Assembly: GCA_963974595.1 (NCBI GenBank)
Contig: CAXBDA010000008.1
Coordinates: forward strand, 1-64,000
DNA: 64,000 nucleotides
Direction: 5' to 3'
Source of the DNA: PZPK01 sp963974595
GTDB lineage: Bacteria > Pseudomonadota > Gammaproteobacteria > Pseudomonadales > Oleiphilaceae
Positions 1-10,092 of the stretch are shown here, in pieces (position 1 is the first letter of the stretch; every line of letters begins with the position of its first letter). The notes under the pieces were generated by a model. That model was not told the DNA's origin. It worked only from the letters and a program-made list of their open reading frames with translations, and ran no database searches. A program made the position numbers and the translations under genes.

Positions 1-1391
1 TGTTCCTGCTGTTGTTCAAGCAATTTTTCGACGATGGCTTTGTTGTGAAGGCTATCTTCATGTGATGGATTAATGTCTAATACTTCATTATATTTATCGA
101 TTGCCTCTTCATATTTCTGTTGCATCACCAGTGTGTTCGCTAGATTGTATAGTGATTCGATATCATCCGTTTGAGTAAATTGTTTCGCAGCTTCGTCATA
201 TTGTTCTGCTTTGTAATATGAATAGCCTTTGTGTTTTTTTGACTCAAAAAGTTCAGCTGCCTGTTCAATATTTCCTTCACTGAGTGCTTCTTGGGCTTGC
301 TGATCTTTAGTAAGCCACAAGTCTTGCCACTCAAGAGCATATGATTTTTCAGCAGGGTAAATAATACATATAGCTAAAACCAGTAAGACATTTTTCCTGT
401 GAGCTAAGAGCGCCAAAGGAATGATAATGAAGAGTAATAAAAAGCCCATATCTTCCCATGTATCAAAAAAACGTGGTGGCTGAGTGTCATCGTTTGAGGG
501 ATTTTTTTGTGTATTTTGAGCATCTAACTGTAACTTTATTAAGTCTGAGTCATCGAGTGTAATCGCAAGGGATTGGCCACCACTTTTTTGTGCCAATATG
601 GCGAGTGCATTAAAATCCGTTTTAGGCAAAATAACTTGCCCCTTATCCTTCAAATAACCTTGCTCTGGAATGGAAATAGGCCCACCTTGTTCGGTACCAA
701 TAGCGAGGATTGATAAACTAACAGGGATAGGGTAGTCCTGTATGTCGTTAACAATGGCGTCACTCTGCTTTGGCTCAACCCCATCGGTAATCATCACAAT
801 ACGTGCATGGCTACTTTTGGCTTGCGTCAATAAATCGAGCGCTAAACGTACCGCAGTGTCGGGCCGGCTGCCAATAACAGGCATGATGAAGGGGTCTAAG
901 GCCTTCATGTTGGCTAGGATTGTTTGGATGTCATCGGTGAGTGGTGTGACTACATGGGCATCCCCAGAAAATACCACTAAAGCTGTATTTCCCTCATTAC
1001 GATAAGCTAGAAGATCCTGAAGTTTTTGTTTGGCTTTGGTTAATCTATCTGGAGCGACATCCGTTGCTAATACGGACAGTGATAAATCAAGGATGATCAC
1101 TAAGTCATCACCGGTTTGAATAACTGGTGATGGCTTTTTCTGCCAGCTAGGCCCAGCTAAAGACGTAAAAATAAAGCCTAAAAGAAGGCATACTAAAATA
1201 GTAGGTTTTGTATTTTTATCTGTCGTATTGGAGGGCGTCAGGTGTCTCAGCAGGTCGCTATCGATGACTTTGTTCCAGTCACTTTTTATTGAACTTGCTC
1301 GTCCAAGGTATAGCCATAGCAGAGGCAATATAAGAAAGCCGAGCATCCAAAGCGGTCTAATAAAATGAAACTGGTCGATGTACTCACTCAT
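1..1391 (-). CDS. VWA domain protein with C-terminal TPRs (BatB-like), 3' end outside window
   Basis: Inner-membrane von Willebrand factor A protein, last visible gene of a MoxR-type operon. Translating the minus strand from the ATG at 1391 gives 463 residues with no stop before the window edge. Two membrane segments lie near residues 13-30 and 63-80. The VWA domain follows, with a MIDAS motif DLSLS at about residue 102 and ITDG further on. Another hydrophobic segment and then TPR-like helices (ALSEGNIEQAAELF, YNLANTLVMQQKYEEAI) occupy the C-terminal part. The VWA-TPR order resembles BatB fused to BatC. Family role is metal-dependent protein binding in envelope maintenance or stress; the specific partner is unknown. 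The C-terminus cannot be described. Confidence 0.85.
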   Translation of the reverse strand, partial: MSEYIDQFHFIRPLWMLGFLILPLLWLYLGRASSIKSDWNKVIDSDLLRHLTPSNTTDKNTKPTILVCLLLGFIFTSLAGPSWQKKPSPVIQTGDDLVIILDLSLSVLATDVAPDRLTKAKQKLQDLLAYRNEGNTALVVFSGDAHVVTPLTDDIQTILANMKALDPFIMPVIGSRPDTAVRLALDLLTQAKSSHARIVMITDGVEPKQSDAIVNDIQDYPIPVSLSILAIGTEQGGPISIPEQGYLKDKGQVILPKTDFNALAILAQKSGGQSLAITLDDSDLIKLQLDAQNTQKNPSNDDTQPPRFFDTWEDMGFLLLFIIIPLALLAHRKNVLLVLAICIIYPAEKSYALEWQDLWLTKDQQAQEALSEGNIEQAAELFESKKHKGYSYYKAEQYDEAAKQFTQTDDIESLYNLANTLVMQQKYEEAIDKYNEVLDINPSHEDSLHNKAIVEKLLEQQQE

Positions 1392-1416
1392 TGTTAATTA
1401 ATCTCGTGTTTCTATC

Positions 1417-2460
1417 TTACTTAGAATTCAAAGGTGAAGGTTTTGAGCGGTGTTGTTTAAATATTTTATGTATAAATAAACCCGTATAAAAAAATAAAGA
1501 GATGGCTAAGCACCAAAAATATAAAGCCTTCGAAGGGCGATACGTTTTTTTATCTAATTCGATAGGTTCAAGTTTGTTTATTTCGTTATATATAGCTTGT
1601 AAAGACTCGGTATCTCGCGCTCTAAAATATTGGCCGCCAGTGGTTAAGGCTATGTCTGTTAACATTTTCTCGTCTAGATCCGCAGAAGGGTTAACCCGGC
1701 GTGTATTTAGCCAGGTTCTTATCAGCATTTCATCAGCACCGATGCCAATGGTGTAGATCTTTATGTTTTCTTGGGCCGCTAGTTGCGCGGCTTTTTCTGG
1801 TGGTATTTCACCAGCGGTATTGGCGCCATCACTCATTAAAATCATGACACGGCTATTTTCGGGTCGATTACGCAATCGTTTTACGCCTAGCGCTATGGCG
1901 TCACCTATCGCTGTTGCTTGGCCTGCCATGCCTAAATAGGCTTCCTCTAATAAGGTATGTACTGTTTGGGTGTCGAAGGTTAAGGGGGCTTGAATATAAG
2001 GTTCAGAGCCAAACAGTATTAGGCCAACCCTGTCACCATTACGCTGCGTTATAAACTTCGAGACAACATCTTTTACGACGGTTAGGCGCGTCACATTCTG
2101 ATTATTTAAGGTAAGGTCCTGTTCTTTCATGCTGGGTGAAATGTCGATAGACAGCATTAAGTCTCGCCCGCTTAAAGGCAGTTCGACGGCTGCACCGTAG
2201 TAAGTTGGCCTGGTCAGCGCCATCACAAGAAATGTCCAAGCAATAAACAATAAGATAGTTTGCCACTTTGAATGCGCATCACTGATAGATGCTGTTGATA
2301 CGTTTATCTGCTTGAATGTATGAAATAAAGGGATTTTTGGCGCAACAATATTTGATTGCGATGTCTCTTGTTTGGCTTTAATCAGCCAAGGTAGAGGTAA
2401 AAGCAGCAAAGCCCAAGGCCATTCAAAAGAAAACGGTATCAGTTCGTTTAAGGTTTCCAT
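1417..2460 (-). CDS. VWA domain membrane protein (BatA-like)
   Basis: 347-residue inner-membrane protein. Hydrophobic segments near residues 15-27 and 68-82 precede a VWA domain whose MIDAS motif is complete (D106-I-S108-P-S110, later MSDGANT). A third membrane helix sits near residues 316-335, followed by a basic tail. This is the BatA layout: N-terminal helix pair, VWA, C-terminal helix. It starts 2 bases after the DUF4381 stop and is followed by the second VWA gene 25 bases on, so all are probably co-transcribed. Known Bat proteins work with a MoxR ATPase; the client is not known here. Confidence 0.88.
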   Translation of the reverse strand: METLNELIPFSFEWPWALLLLPLPWLIKAKQETSQSNIVAPKIPLFHTFKQINVSTASISDAHSKWQTILLFIAWTFLVMALTRPTYYGAAVELPLSGRDLMLSIDISPSMKEQDLTLNNQNVTRLTVVKDVVSKFITQRNGDRVGLILFGSEPYIQAPLTFDTQTVHTLLEEAYLGMAGQATAIGDAIALGVKRLRNRPENSRVMILMSDGANTAGEIPPEKAAQLAAQENIKIYTIGIGADEMLIRTWLNTRRVNPSADLDEKMLTDIALTTGGQYFRARDTESLQAIYNEINKLEPIELDKKTYRPSKALYFWCLAISLFFYTGLFIHKIFKQHRSKPSPLNSK

Positions 2461-2462
2461 AG

Positions 2463-2939
2463 CTATTTAACGCACCTTATCCACAATGCAATTCTATCGA
2501 GCATATTGTTATCCAAGCTAGGCTGGGTGGATGAATAAATACCGCTGCACAATATCTGGATTTCATCTTCATTCAAGATGTTATGTTGATTGTGTTTCAC
2601 CGAGTATAAAATACTCTCCCAATCAGCGCCGTATAACTGCAAAAAGTGGCGATCATTATTTGCTGATGACATAACCTGCTTGAGTAATTTATTAATTTCA
2701 ACAACGCCTTCTAACGAGGGTGATTTTAAATACTGTTCACGCAGGTATTTGAAGTGTTTTTTGGCTTGGCGCTTCCATGCTTTAGAGCGCCATCTAGAGA
2801 GCGTGATATATATTCCAATACTGATTAAGATGAGTATCGCTATCAGCAAGACCCACCATCCCAATGCAATAGGCCAAAAAGAAATTGTCTCAGGTGCATG
2901 AGCATCTCTTAGTTGTGACAGTAAAGTACTCGGATCCAC
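2463..2939 (-). CDS. DUF4381 family membrane protein
   Basis: 158 residues. One strong hydrophobic helix (IALGWWVLLIAILILISIGIYI, about residues 25-47) is followed by a basic juxtamembrane stretch and a helical cytoplasmic domain. Position between a DUF58 gene and a BatA gene, with 2 bases to the downstream start and 21 to the upstream stop, is the usual place of DUF4381 proteins in MoxR operons. The family has no enzymatic motif; an accessory or scaffold role in a MoxR-VWA complex is inferred. The start shows only a modest upstream purine stretch. Confidence 0.8.
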   Translation of the reverse strand: MDPSTLLSQLRDAHAPETISFWPIALGWWVLLIAILILISIGIYITLSRWRSKAWKRQAKKHFKYLREQYLKSPSLEGVVEINKLLKQVMSSANNDRHFLQLYGADWESILYSVKHNQHNILNEDEIQILCSGIYSSTQPSLDNNMLDRIALWIRCVK

Positions 2940-2960
2940 AATAAAACCTCTATGTTTCCA

Positions 2961-3926
2961 CTAACGCTGTAAGGAAAATAACAAATGCTGAATAGAATTT
3001 ATCGCCGAAACTTCGGTGCTTACCTCAAGTAAAGGCGCGCGAAGTCGAGCACCAAGGTGCTTCAGGTATGCTTGCTTTTCTTGTATATGGGCATTAAAAG
3101 TATGCTGGAGCGATGCTTTTTCTGTATCAATAACGAGCGTTTCATGTCCATCGGACACTGGGTAAATACCTTTGTTAGGAAGAGCATATTCTAACGGGTC
3201 GAAGGTGTGGATAAGTAGCAGCTCATTATGTTGGGCTAGTTTTGACAAGTATTTTTCACTTTGGGCTGTTAAGTGATTAAAGTCGCTGATAATGACAATT
3301 AACGTGCCTGGCTTCGTTAAACGAATAGATTCACTTAGAGCATCGTCAATCGTAAACTGTTTGTCTGGCTCGGGCATATCGATGGATAATGCATTATTAA
3401 AGTCATTAATCAGGCTTAATAAACGCATGACATTTTTTCTATTTCGAGCAGGTTTAATTTCATGATGCCCATGATTCGAAAAAACAATACCGCCAACCTT
3501 GTCGTTATGTTGTAGTGCTGTCCAGGCAAACAGCGAGGCTGCCTCAGCGGCTCGAACGGATTTAAAACAATGATGGCTACCAAAAAACTGAGACTGACTT
3601 TGATCGCACAAAATGAGTAAGGGGCGTTCACGCTCTTCATGAAACAACTTGGTGTGCGGTGTTTGTCTTCTTGCTGTTACGCGCCAGTCTATACTTCTTA
3701 CATCATCGCCGGGTTGATATACGCGCACTTCTGAAAATTCCATCCCTCGACCCCGAAACTTCGAGAGATGAGAGCCGCTTTGCGGGCGTGAAATTCGTTT
3801 TGTCTTGGGTAGTTTGAGTGATTGCGCTGTCCAGCGAAGTGCCATTAATTGCTTTAAGGAGCAATATACCTTTCCATCTATGGAAGGCTCCGCAGCGCGT
3901 GAAAATGGATTGATAGACTTCAACAT
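2961..3926 (-). CDS. DUF58 domain protein (VWA-like fold)
   Basis: 321 residues, predicted soluble. The DUF58 signature is visible around residues 70-85 (VYQPGDDVRSIDWRVTAR), followed by a degenerate VWA-like core (LLILCDQSQS, then IVIISDFNHL). DUF58 proteins are found next to MoxR AAA+ ATPases and probably serve as adaptors or substrates. Here it follows moxR by 24 bases and precedes DUF4381 by 21, in one orientation. No membrane segment is seen, unlike longer DUF58 proteins. Confidence 0.88.
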   Translation of the reverse strand: MLKSINPFSRAAEPSIDGKVYCSLKQLMALRWTAQSLKLPKTKRISRPQSGSHLSKFRGRGMEFSEVRVYQPGDDVRSIDWRVTARRQTPHTKLFHEERERPLLILCDQSQSQFFGSHHCFKSVRAAEAASLFAWTALQHNDKVGGIVFSNHGHHEIKPARNRKNVMRLLSLINDFNNALSIDMPEPDKQFTIDDALSESIRLTKPGTLIVIISDFNHLTAQSEKYLSKLAQHNELLLIHTFDPLEYALPNKGIYPVSDGHETLVIDTEKASLQHTFNAHIQEKQAYLKHLGARLRAPLLEVSTEVSAINSIQHLLFSLQR

Positions 3927-3950
3927 AGTTTTTTACTTCAGGTATTATAA

Positions 3951-4919
3951 TTAAGCGACAGGAACACGATGAATTAATTCATTAATAACCTGATCAGGAG
4001 AAATGCCTTCGGCTTCGGCTTCAAAACTAATCAGAATTCTATGTCGGTAGACGTCATGAAGTACGGCCCTTACATCGTCCGGACTGACATAATCTTTACC
4101 ATTTAGCCAAGCATGCGCTCTTGAGCATCGATCCAAAGCAATGGTTGCTCTTGGGCTTGCACCAAAATCAATCCATCTTGCTATGTCATCACCATAAGGT
4201 TTTGGCTGTCGCGTCGCCATGGTGAGCTGCACGATGTAATCTTCTACCGACTCACTCATATGCAGTTTGGTTATTTCTTTTCGCGCTTTAAATATATCTG
4301 CCTGAGATATTTTCTTGACTATATTTATTTGGTGATCTGCTTCATTTTGCTGTTCTTTTCGAGCTAATTTTAAGATGGCAAGTTCAGATTCTGCATTCGG
4401 GTAATCAATTATCACATGCATGAGGAATCTATCTAACTGAGCTTCTGGTAGCGGATAGGTGCCTTCTTGCTCAATAGGGTTTTGAGTGGCCATGACCAAA
4501 AATAATTCATCAAGTTGAAAGGTTTCTTTACCTACGCTAACTTGTCGCTCTGCCATCGCTTCTAGCAAGGCCGATTGAACTTTTGCCGGGGCCCTGTTGA
4601 TTTCATCAGCAAGAATCAGATTGTGAAAAATTGGCCCTTTTTGAAATTGAAACTGACCATCTTCCACGCGATAAATTTCAGTGCCTGTGACATCAGAAGG
4701 TAATAAGTCGGGGGTAAATTGAATGCGCTGGAAGTTGCCTTCAATATGATCAGATAAATCCTTAATGGCCTTGGTCTTTGCCAGACCTGGCGCGCCTTCT
4801 ACTAACAAATGACCGTCAGCGAGTAGTGCAATAAGTAAGCGGTCTACCAAATGAGACTGGCCAATAATGGATTGACTTAAAGATTGTTTGAGGTCATTAA
4901 ATGCTGTACTTGAATCCAT
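3951..4919 (-). CDS. MoxR family AAA+ ATPase
   Basis: 322 residues, first gene of the operon. Walker A GAPGLAKT at residues 42-49, Walker B LILADEIN with D105/E106, sensor 1 MATQNP, and an arginine-finger region PEAQLDRFL are all present. MoxR ATPases act as chaperones in maturation of protein complexes, often with VWA proteins. The five-gene order moxR-DUF58-DUF4381-batA-batB matches the conserved gammaproteobacterial cluster. The ATG at 4919 is divergent from the glutamate dehydrogenase gene, with 194 bases between them. Confidence 0.92.
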   Translation of the reverse strand: MDSSTAFNDLKQSLSQSIIGQSHLVDRLLIALLADGHLLVEGAPGLAKTKAIKDLSDHIEGNFQRIQFTPDLLPSDVTGTEIYRVEDGQFQFQKGPIFHNLILADEINRAPAKVQSALLEAMAERQVSVGKETFQLDELFLVMATQNPIEQEGTYPLPEAQLDRFLMHVIIDYPNAESELAILKLARKEQQNEADHQINIVKKISQADIFKARKEITKLHMSESVEDYIVQLTMATRQPKPYGDDIARWIDFGASPRATIALDRCSRAHAWLNGKDYVSPDDVRAVLHDVYRHRILISFEAEAEGISPDQVINELIHRVPVA

Positions 4920-5113
4920 TGCCTAAACCTTTTCGAAAATATCAAAAACTGGGCCGAATAAGCTAATAGATTCGGCCTTAAGAAGCAATTTCCATACGAT
5001 GAACTATTCTTAATTTACAAAAAACAATAAAACTTTAGTTTCGGCTATTTGTAGCTACCCTTAATTAAAACCGCTCATGGTAACCGCCTGCCAATTTAAC
5101 TCGAGATAAAAAT

Positions 5114-8100
5114 ATGAAAATAGTGGATACACGCAACAAGTCTCAATTTCTTCAAGCAATAAAAGCAGCGATTAAAGAAAAATTACCGAAAGCAGAAGCT
5201 GACGATTTAAGTAACTTTGCTGATGAGTTTTTTCTGAGTTCATTTGTCGATGAATTTGAAGGCAGGCGTGTCTCGGATATACTTGGGCTGCTTGTCTCGG
5301 CTAGAAAGTTTATTCAACAGTATGATGGCAAAAGTGCGAAAGTAGCGATATTTGACCCGAATTTAGAAGAGCATGGTTGGCAGTCATCGCATACCACGTT
5401 GATGATCATGCAAAACAATATGCCCTTTATTGTCGATTCGATGCGTATGACATTAGCTTCACGCGAAGTCAAAACGCACACCATTCAATATGCCAGCTTT
5501 CAAATTGAACGAGATGATAAAGGCAAGCTGGAAGCATTTAAATCTCACAAGCATAAAGTACATGACGCTTCATTGGGTGAGGGTTTGGTTTTTATTGAAA
5601 TTGACCGACATACGGATGAGGATTCTAAACAAGCATTAAAAGAGTGTATTAGCGTTGTTCTGGATGATGTGGCGGTGACAGTGAGTGATTATTCTGCAAT
5701 GCAGGAAAAAACACACCAAATACGACAAGAACTTGAAAGCTTAAAAACGCTTAAGTCAGAACATAACTTTGATGAGGCAGAAATTACTGAAACCTTAAAC
5801 TTTCTAGAATGGCTAACAAAAGATCACTTTGCTTTCTTGGGTTTTGTTGATTTAGAAATAAAGGAAGCCAAGAAAACGCATGTTATGGCGCCAGTTAAAG
5901 GTAGTGAGCTAGGTGTTATCAAGTCTCACCCTGAACAAGTTGAATTAATTGATTTTAAGAAACTCACCGCCAAAACAAAAAATGCCATTTTAAATTCTCA
6001 GCTTATTACCTTTGCTAAAGCGCCAACACGCTCAACTGTGCATAGGCCTGCCTATCCCGATTGCATTGCCATTAAACGAATTAACGAGAAAGGCGAGATT
6101 ATTGGCGAGCACTGTTTCTATGGCCTCTACTCTGCTAGAGCATACACGCAAAGCCCAAATGAAATTCCGATATTACGCCGTAAGTCTGAATTTGTACTCG
6201 AAAAGTCGGAACTAAACGTTAATGATTATCGCGGAAAAGAATTAATTCAATTACTTAGCGTGTACCCTCGTGATGAATTATTCCAGATTGATCAAAATAT
6301 GTTATTTGATAATTTGATGGGGACATTGTTTGTTCAAGAAAGGCGTCAATCACGATTATTTATGCGCGAAGATACGTTTGGGCGCTTTGTTACGTGTTTG
6401 GTCTATGTTCCAAGAGAGATTTACAACACCGCAATACGTATCAAAATCCAAACCATTTTAATGGATCATTTTCATGGCCAGGATGTTGAATTTAATACCT
6501 TTATTTCAGAATCTGTTCTCGCTAGGACACAAATAACTATCAAGTTAGACCCAGAAGAAAAGCAATGCTTCAATATTAAAGAGCTTGAAGAAAAAATTAT
6601 TGCAGTCACACAGTCGTGGGAAGATGATTTAGAAACATCTTTATTTGAAAGTTATGGCGAAGAAGTCGCTAATGTTTATATCAATAAATATCGTAGTGCC
6701 TTTTCCTCAAGCTATCGGGAAGAATTTTCTCCAAGACGGGCGTCTATCGATATCGAACATATTGAAAATGTCTCGAAAGGCCAGCACTTAGGCATGAGTT
6801 TTTATCGCGCTTTAGACGAAAGCGAAGAGTTTCTGCATTTTAAATTATTTCATGCTGACCAACCCGTTACACTCTCTGAGGTGATGCCTATTTTCGAAAA
6901 CATGGGTTTTAGAGTGATCGGTGAACACCCTTACGAATGTGTTGATCGAGAAGGTCGCACAGTCTGGATTCATGATTTTATGCTGACAGCTAACTCTCAT
7001 AAAATCATCGATATAAATAAAATTAGAAAGAGTTTCGAATCACTATTTTTAAAAGTTTGGGAGGGTAATGCCGAAAATGATTCATTCAATCGCTTAGTAA
7101 TCTCGGCATATATGAACTGGCGACAAATTGCCATGCTTAGATCTTACGCCCGATATATGCGTCAGGTTCGCGTCAGCAACTCTCAACGGTTTATCGCCAA
7201 CACGGTTGTTTCCAATACCAATATTTCAGCGTTATTGGTCAATTTATTTGAATCACGATTTAATCCGGAAATTGAACAATCTTTATCTAGTGCCAAGTGC
7301 GAGAAAATTGAAGCTGATTTCCTTGCTGCTTTAGATGATGTACATAATTTATCTGAGGATAAAATTCTTAGGCTTTATCTCGATTTAATCAAAGCGAGCA
7401 TGCGCACAAATTACTTCCAGAAAAATGAAGAGGGTGACTATCGTTATGATATTGCGTTTAAGTTCCACCCAAGATTAATTCCAAATGTACCTTTGCCTGT
7501 ACCCATGTATGAAATATTTATTTACTCGCCGCGTATTGAGGGTGTTCACTTAAGAGGCGGCAAGGTTGCTCGTGGTGGTTTACGCTGGTCAGATCGTTAT
7601 GAGGATTATCGCACTGAAGTGCTTGGCTTGGTCAAAGCACAGCAGGTTAAAAATGCCGTTATTGTTCCGGTGGGAGCTAAAGGTGGTTTTGTTGCTAAGC
7701 GCTTGCCAGAAGATCGTGAGGGTTTCATGAAAGAAGGTATTTCATGTTATCAGGTATTTATTCGTGGTTTATTGAGTGTGACCGATAATTTGGTAGATGG
7801 TGAGGTGGTTAAACCAGAAAGTGTTGTTTGTCATGATGATGATGACTTCTATTTGGTTGTCGCAGCAGATAAAGGCACAGCGACATTTTCTGATATCGCG
7901 AATGAGATATCGCTGTCAAAAGGCCATTGGTTAGGTGATGCGTTTGCCTCGGGCGGAAGCCAAGGGTATGACCATAAGAAAATGGGTATAACAGCGAAAG
8001 GGGCCTGGGTGTCAGTTCAGCGGCACTTTAGAGAACTAGGGCGCGATATTCAAACCACGCCTTTTACGGTCATTGGTATTGGTGATATGGCTGGCGATGT

Positions 8101-9982
8101 ATTTGGTAATGGGATGTTATTGTCCCCCTGTACTAAATTGGTTGCAGCGTTTAACCATATGCATATTTTCTTTGATCCTGATCCTGACCCAACAAAGAGT
8201 TTTGAGGAACGTAAACGTTTATTTAACTTACCTCGCTCTACTTGGGATGACTATAACAAGGAGCTTATTTCTAAGGGGGGTGGAGTATTTTCCAGAAATG
8301 AAAAATCTATAAAACTTTCAACACAAATGCAGAGTTTCCTTGGCACATGTGAAAAGCAAATGGCGCCGAATCAATTGATTAATGCCACGTTAAAAGCCCA
8401 AGCTGACTTGCTTTGGATCGGGGGCATAGGTACTTACGTCATGGCATCGACTGAAACACATGCGGATGTAGGGGATAAGGCGAATGATTCCCTGCGAATT
8501 ACCGGTAAAGAGCTTAATGTGAAAGCAGTAGGTGAGGGCGGTAATCTGGGGATGACCCAGCTTTCAAGAATCGAATATGCTTTAAAAGGTGGCTTATTAA
8601 ATACTGACTTTATCGATAATGCTGCGGGCGTTGATTGTTCTGATCATGAAGTGAATATCAAGATACTATTAAATGAAATTCTTGTTAATGGCGACTTAAC
8701 CGAAAAGCAGCGTAATAAGTTATTGTCGGGTATGACGGAAGCCGTTTCAGATTTAGTGCTTAAAAATAATTACCGGCAGACACAAGCGATTAGCATTGCG
8801 CATAAAGATGCCTTGCCACGAATGGAAGAGTATAGACGTTTAATAAATTCCATGGAAAATGCAGGAAAATTAAATCGTACACTCGAATTTTTGCCATGCG
8901 ATGAAGATATAACTGAAAGAAAGTCAACGAATAAAGGCTTAACAAGGCCTGAATTGTCAGTGCTGATTTCATATGTCAAAGGTGATTTAAAAGAAACCCT
9001 TAATAGCTCAACATTGCCCGATGAAATTCATCTTTCTGAAGAAATAAAAGAAGTGTTTCCTGTTCAAATTACCCGTAAATATAATAAAGAGCTGCTTAAC
9101 CATCGTTTAAGGCGTGAAATTATTTCAACCCAGGTTGCAAATGATATGGTTAACCATATGGGGATTACTTTTGTTGAGCGTTTAAAACAGTCAACAGGCG
9201 CAACGCCTTCATCTATTGCGCTTGCATATATTATCGCGCGTGATGTATTTGATTTAGAACAATGGTGGCAAGAGATTGAATCGCTTGATCACAAAGTACC
9301 TAGCTCGCTTCAATTACAAATGATGTCTGGTTTAATGAGTCTTATTAGGCGCGCATGCCGTTGGTTGATCCGAAACAGAAGAAGTGAGTTAAATGTTGTT
9401 GAAAACATGGATCGCTTCAGAGAAGGCATACGCAAAATAGCTAAATGTTTACCCGAGTTTTTAACGGGTTCATCGAAAGAAACATTTGAGTTACGTTTTA
9501 ATGAGCTTGTTGAGAGCGGTGTATCAAAAGAACTGGCATCGACTGTCGCCGGGGCGAATCATTTATATGCCGCTCTAGGTATTATAGAGGCGCATCAAGA
9601 AGGCGATGGTAAATTAGAATCTGTTGCCAGTATCTATTATTTACTCGGTAACCGTCTTGACCTTTCATGGTTTGGTCATCAGATAAACACTCTCACGCCG
9701 TTAACCCATTGGCAAGCGCTTGCTCGTGAAGCATTCAGAGAAGATTTAGATTGGCAGCAACGTGCCCTGACAGTTGGCTTGTTAAAGTTGAAAACCGAGT
9801 CTCAAACTATAGAAGAGCAAGTTGATAGCTGGATGGCGCAGCATAGTGATTTAATTGATCGCTGGAAGCAAATGTTGACTGAGTTTAAGGCTAGTGAAGA
9901 TGCAGAGTTTTCAATGTACTCTGTCGCTCTCAGAGAGCTATTAGATTTGGCTCAAAGTACGGTTCACGCACTACCAAAATAA
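5114..9982 (+). CDS. gdhB: NAD-specific glutamate dehydrogenase, large (GDH180) type
   Basis: Oxidative deamination of L-glutamate to 2-oxoglutarate with NAD+, a catabolic entry to the TCA cycle. At 1622 residues it is full length for the large bacterial class (about 1600). The N-terminal half carries ACT-like regulatory domains. The catalytic part begins near residue 810 with HLRGGKVARGGLRWSDR and then VIVPVGAKGGFV, which holds the catalytic-lysine region of the class. A Rossmann signature (GIGDMAGDVFGNG) is near residue 990. It stands alone with its own upstream region and is followed by a large hairpin before tkt. In related bacteria this enzyme is allosterically regulated; nothing in this sequence shows how here. 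Confidence 0.95.
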   Translation: MKIVDTRNKSQFLQAIKAAIKEKLPKAEADDLSNFADEFFLSSFVDEFEGRRVSDILGLLVSARKFIQQYDGKSAKVAIFDPNLEEHGWQSSHTTLMIMQNNMPFIVDSMRMTLASREVKTHTIQYASFQIERDDKGKLEAFKSHKHKVHDASLGEGLVFIEIDRHTDEDSKQALKECISVVLDDVAVTVSDYSAMQEKTHQIRQELESLKTLKSEHNFDEAEITETLNFLEWLTKDHFAFLGFVDLEIKEAKKTHVMAPVKGSELGVIKSHPEQVELIDFKKLTAKTKNAILNSQLITFAKAPTRSTVHRPAYPDCIAIKRINEKGEIIGEHCFYGLYSARAYTQSPNEIPILRRKSEFVLEKSELNVNDYRGKELIQLLSVYPRDELFQIDQNMLFDNLMGTLFVQERRQSRLFMREDTFGRFVTCLVYVPREIYNTAIRIKIQTILMDHFHGQDVEFNTFISESVLARTQITIKLDPEEKQCFNIKELEEKIIAVTQSWEDDLETSLFESYGEEVANVYINKYRSAFSSSYREEFSPRRASIDIEHIENVSKGQHLGMSFYRALDESEEFLHFKLFHADQPVTLSEVMPIFENMGFRVIGEHPYECVDREGRTVWIHDFMLTANSHKIIDINKIRKSFESLFLKVWEGNAENDSFNRLVISAYMNWRQIAMLRSYARYMRQVRVSNSQRFIANTVVSNTNISALLVNLFESRFNPEIEQSLSSAKCEKIEADFLAALDDVHNLSEDKILRLYLDLIKASMRTNYFQKNEEGDYRYDIAFKFHPRLIPNVPLPVPMYEIFIYSPRIEGVHLRGGKVARGGLRWSDRYEDYRTEVLGLVKAQQVKNAVIVPVGAKGGFVAKRLPEDREGFMKEGISCYQVFIRGLLSVTDNLVDGEVVKPESVVCHDDDDFYLVVAADKGTATFSDIANEISLSKGHWLGDAFASGGSQGYDHKKMGITAKGAWVSVQRHFRELGRDIQTTPFTVIGIGDMAGDVFGNGMLLSPCTKLVAAFNHMHIFFDPDPDPTKSFEERKRLFNLPRSTWDDYNKELISKGGGVFSRNEKSIKLSTQMQSFLGTCEKQMAPNQLINATLKAQADLLWIGGIGTYVMASTETHADVGDKANDSLRITGKELNVKAVGEGGNLGMTQLSRIEYALKGGLLNTDFIDNAAGVDCSDHEVNIKILLNEILVNGDLTEKQRNKLLSGMTEAVSDLVLKNNYRQTQAISIAHKDALPRMEEYRRLINSMENAGKLNRTLEFLPCDEDITERKSTNKGLTRPELSVLISYVKGDLKETLNSSTLPDEIHLSEEIKEVFPVQITRKYNKELLNHRLRREIISTQVANDMVNHMGITFVERLKQSTGATPSSIALAYIIARDVFDLEQWWQEIESLDHKVPSSLQLQMMSGLMSLIRRACRWLIRNRRSELNVVENMDRFREGIRKIAKCLPEFLTGSSKETFELRFNELVESGVSKELASTVAGANHLYAALGIIEAHQEGDGKLESVASIYYLLGNRLDLSWFGHQINTLTPLTHWQALAREAFREDLDWQQRALTVGLLKLKTESQTIEEQVDSWMAQHSDLIDRWKQMLTEFKASEDAEFSMYSVALRELLDLAQSTVHALPK

Positions 9983-10004
9983 ACTTTGTTTACATTTTAA
10001 GATC

Positions 10005-10043
10005 ACGCATTGAACAATTTAATTATAAATTTGCTCAATGCGT
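10005..10043. repeat. Long imperfect hairpin between gdhB and tkt
   Basis: A perfect 9-base inverted repeat (ACGCATTGA at 10005-10013, TCAATGCGT at 10035-10043) continues inward through CAAATTT-like arms with one mismatch and one bulge, giving about 16 paired positions around an AT-rich loop. Only a weak T-rich stretch follows. It could be a factor-assisted terminator for gdhB, a processing site or an operator for tkt; the sequence does not decide. Confidence 0.5.
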
Positions 10044-10092
10044 TTAGATAAGCGAAAATGGCGGCTTTTTTAGACCTCTTGGGGAGAATTAA

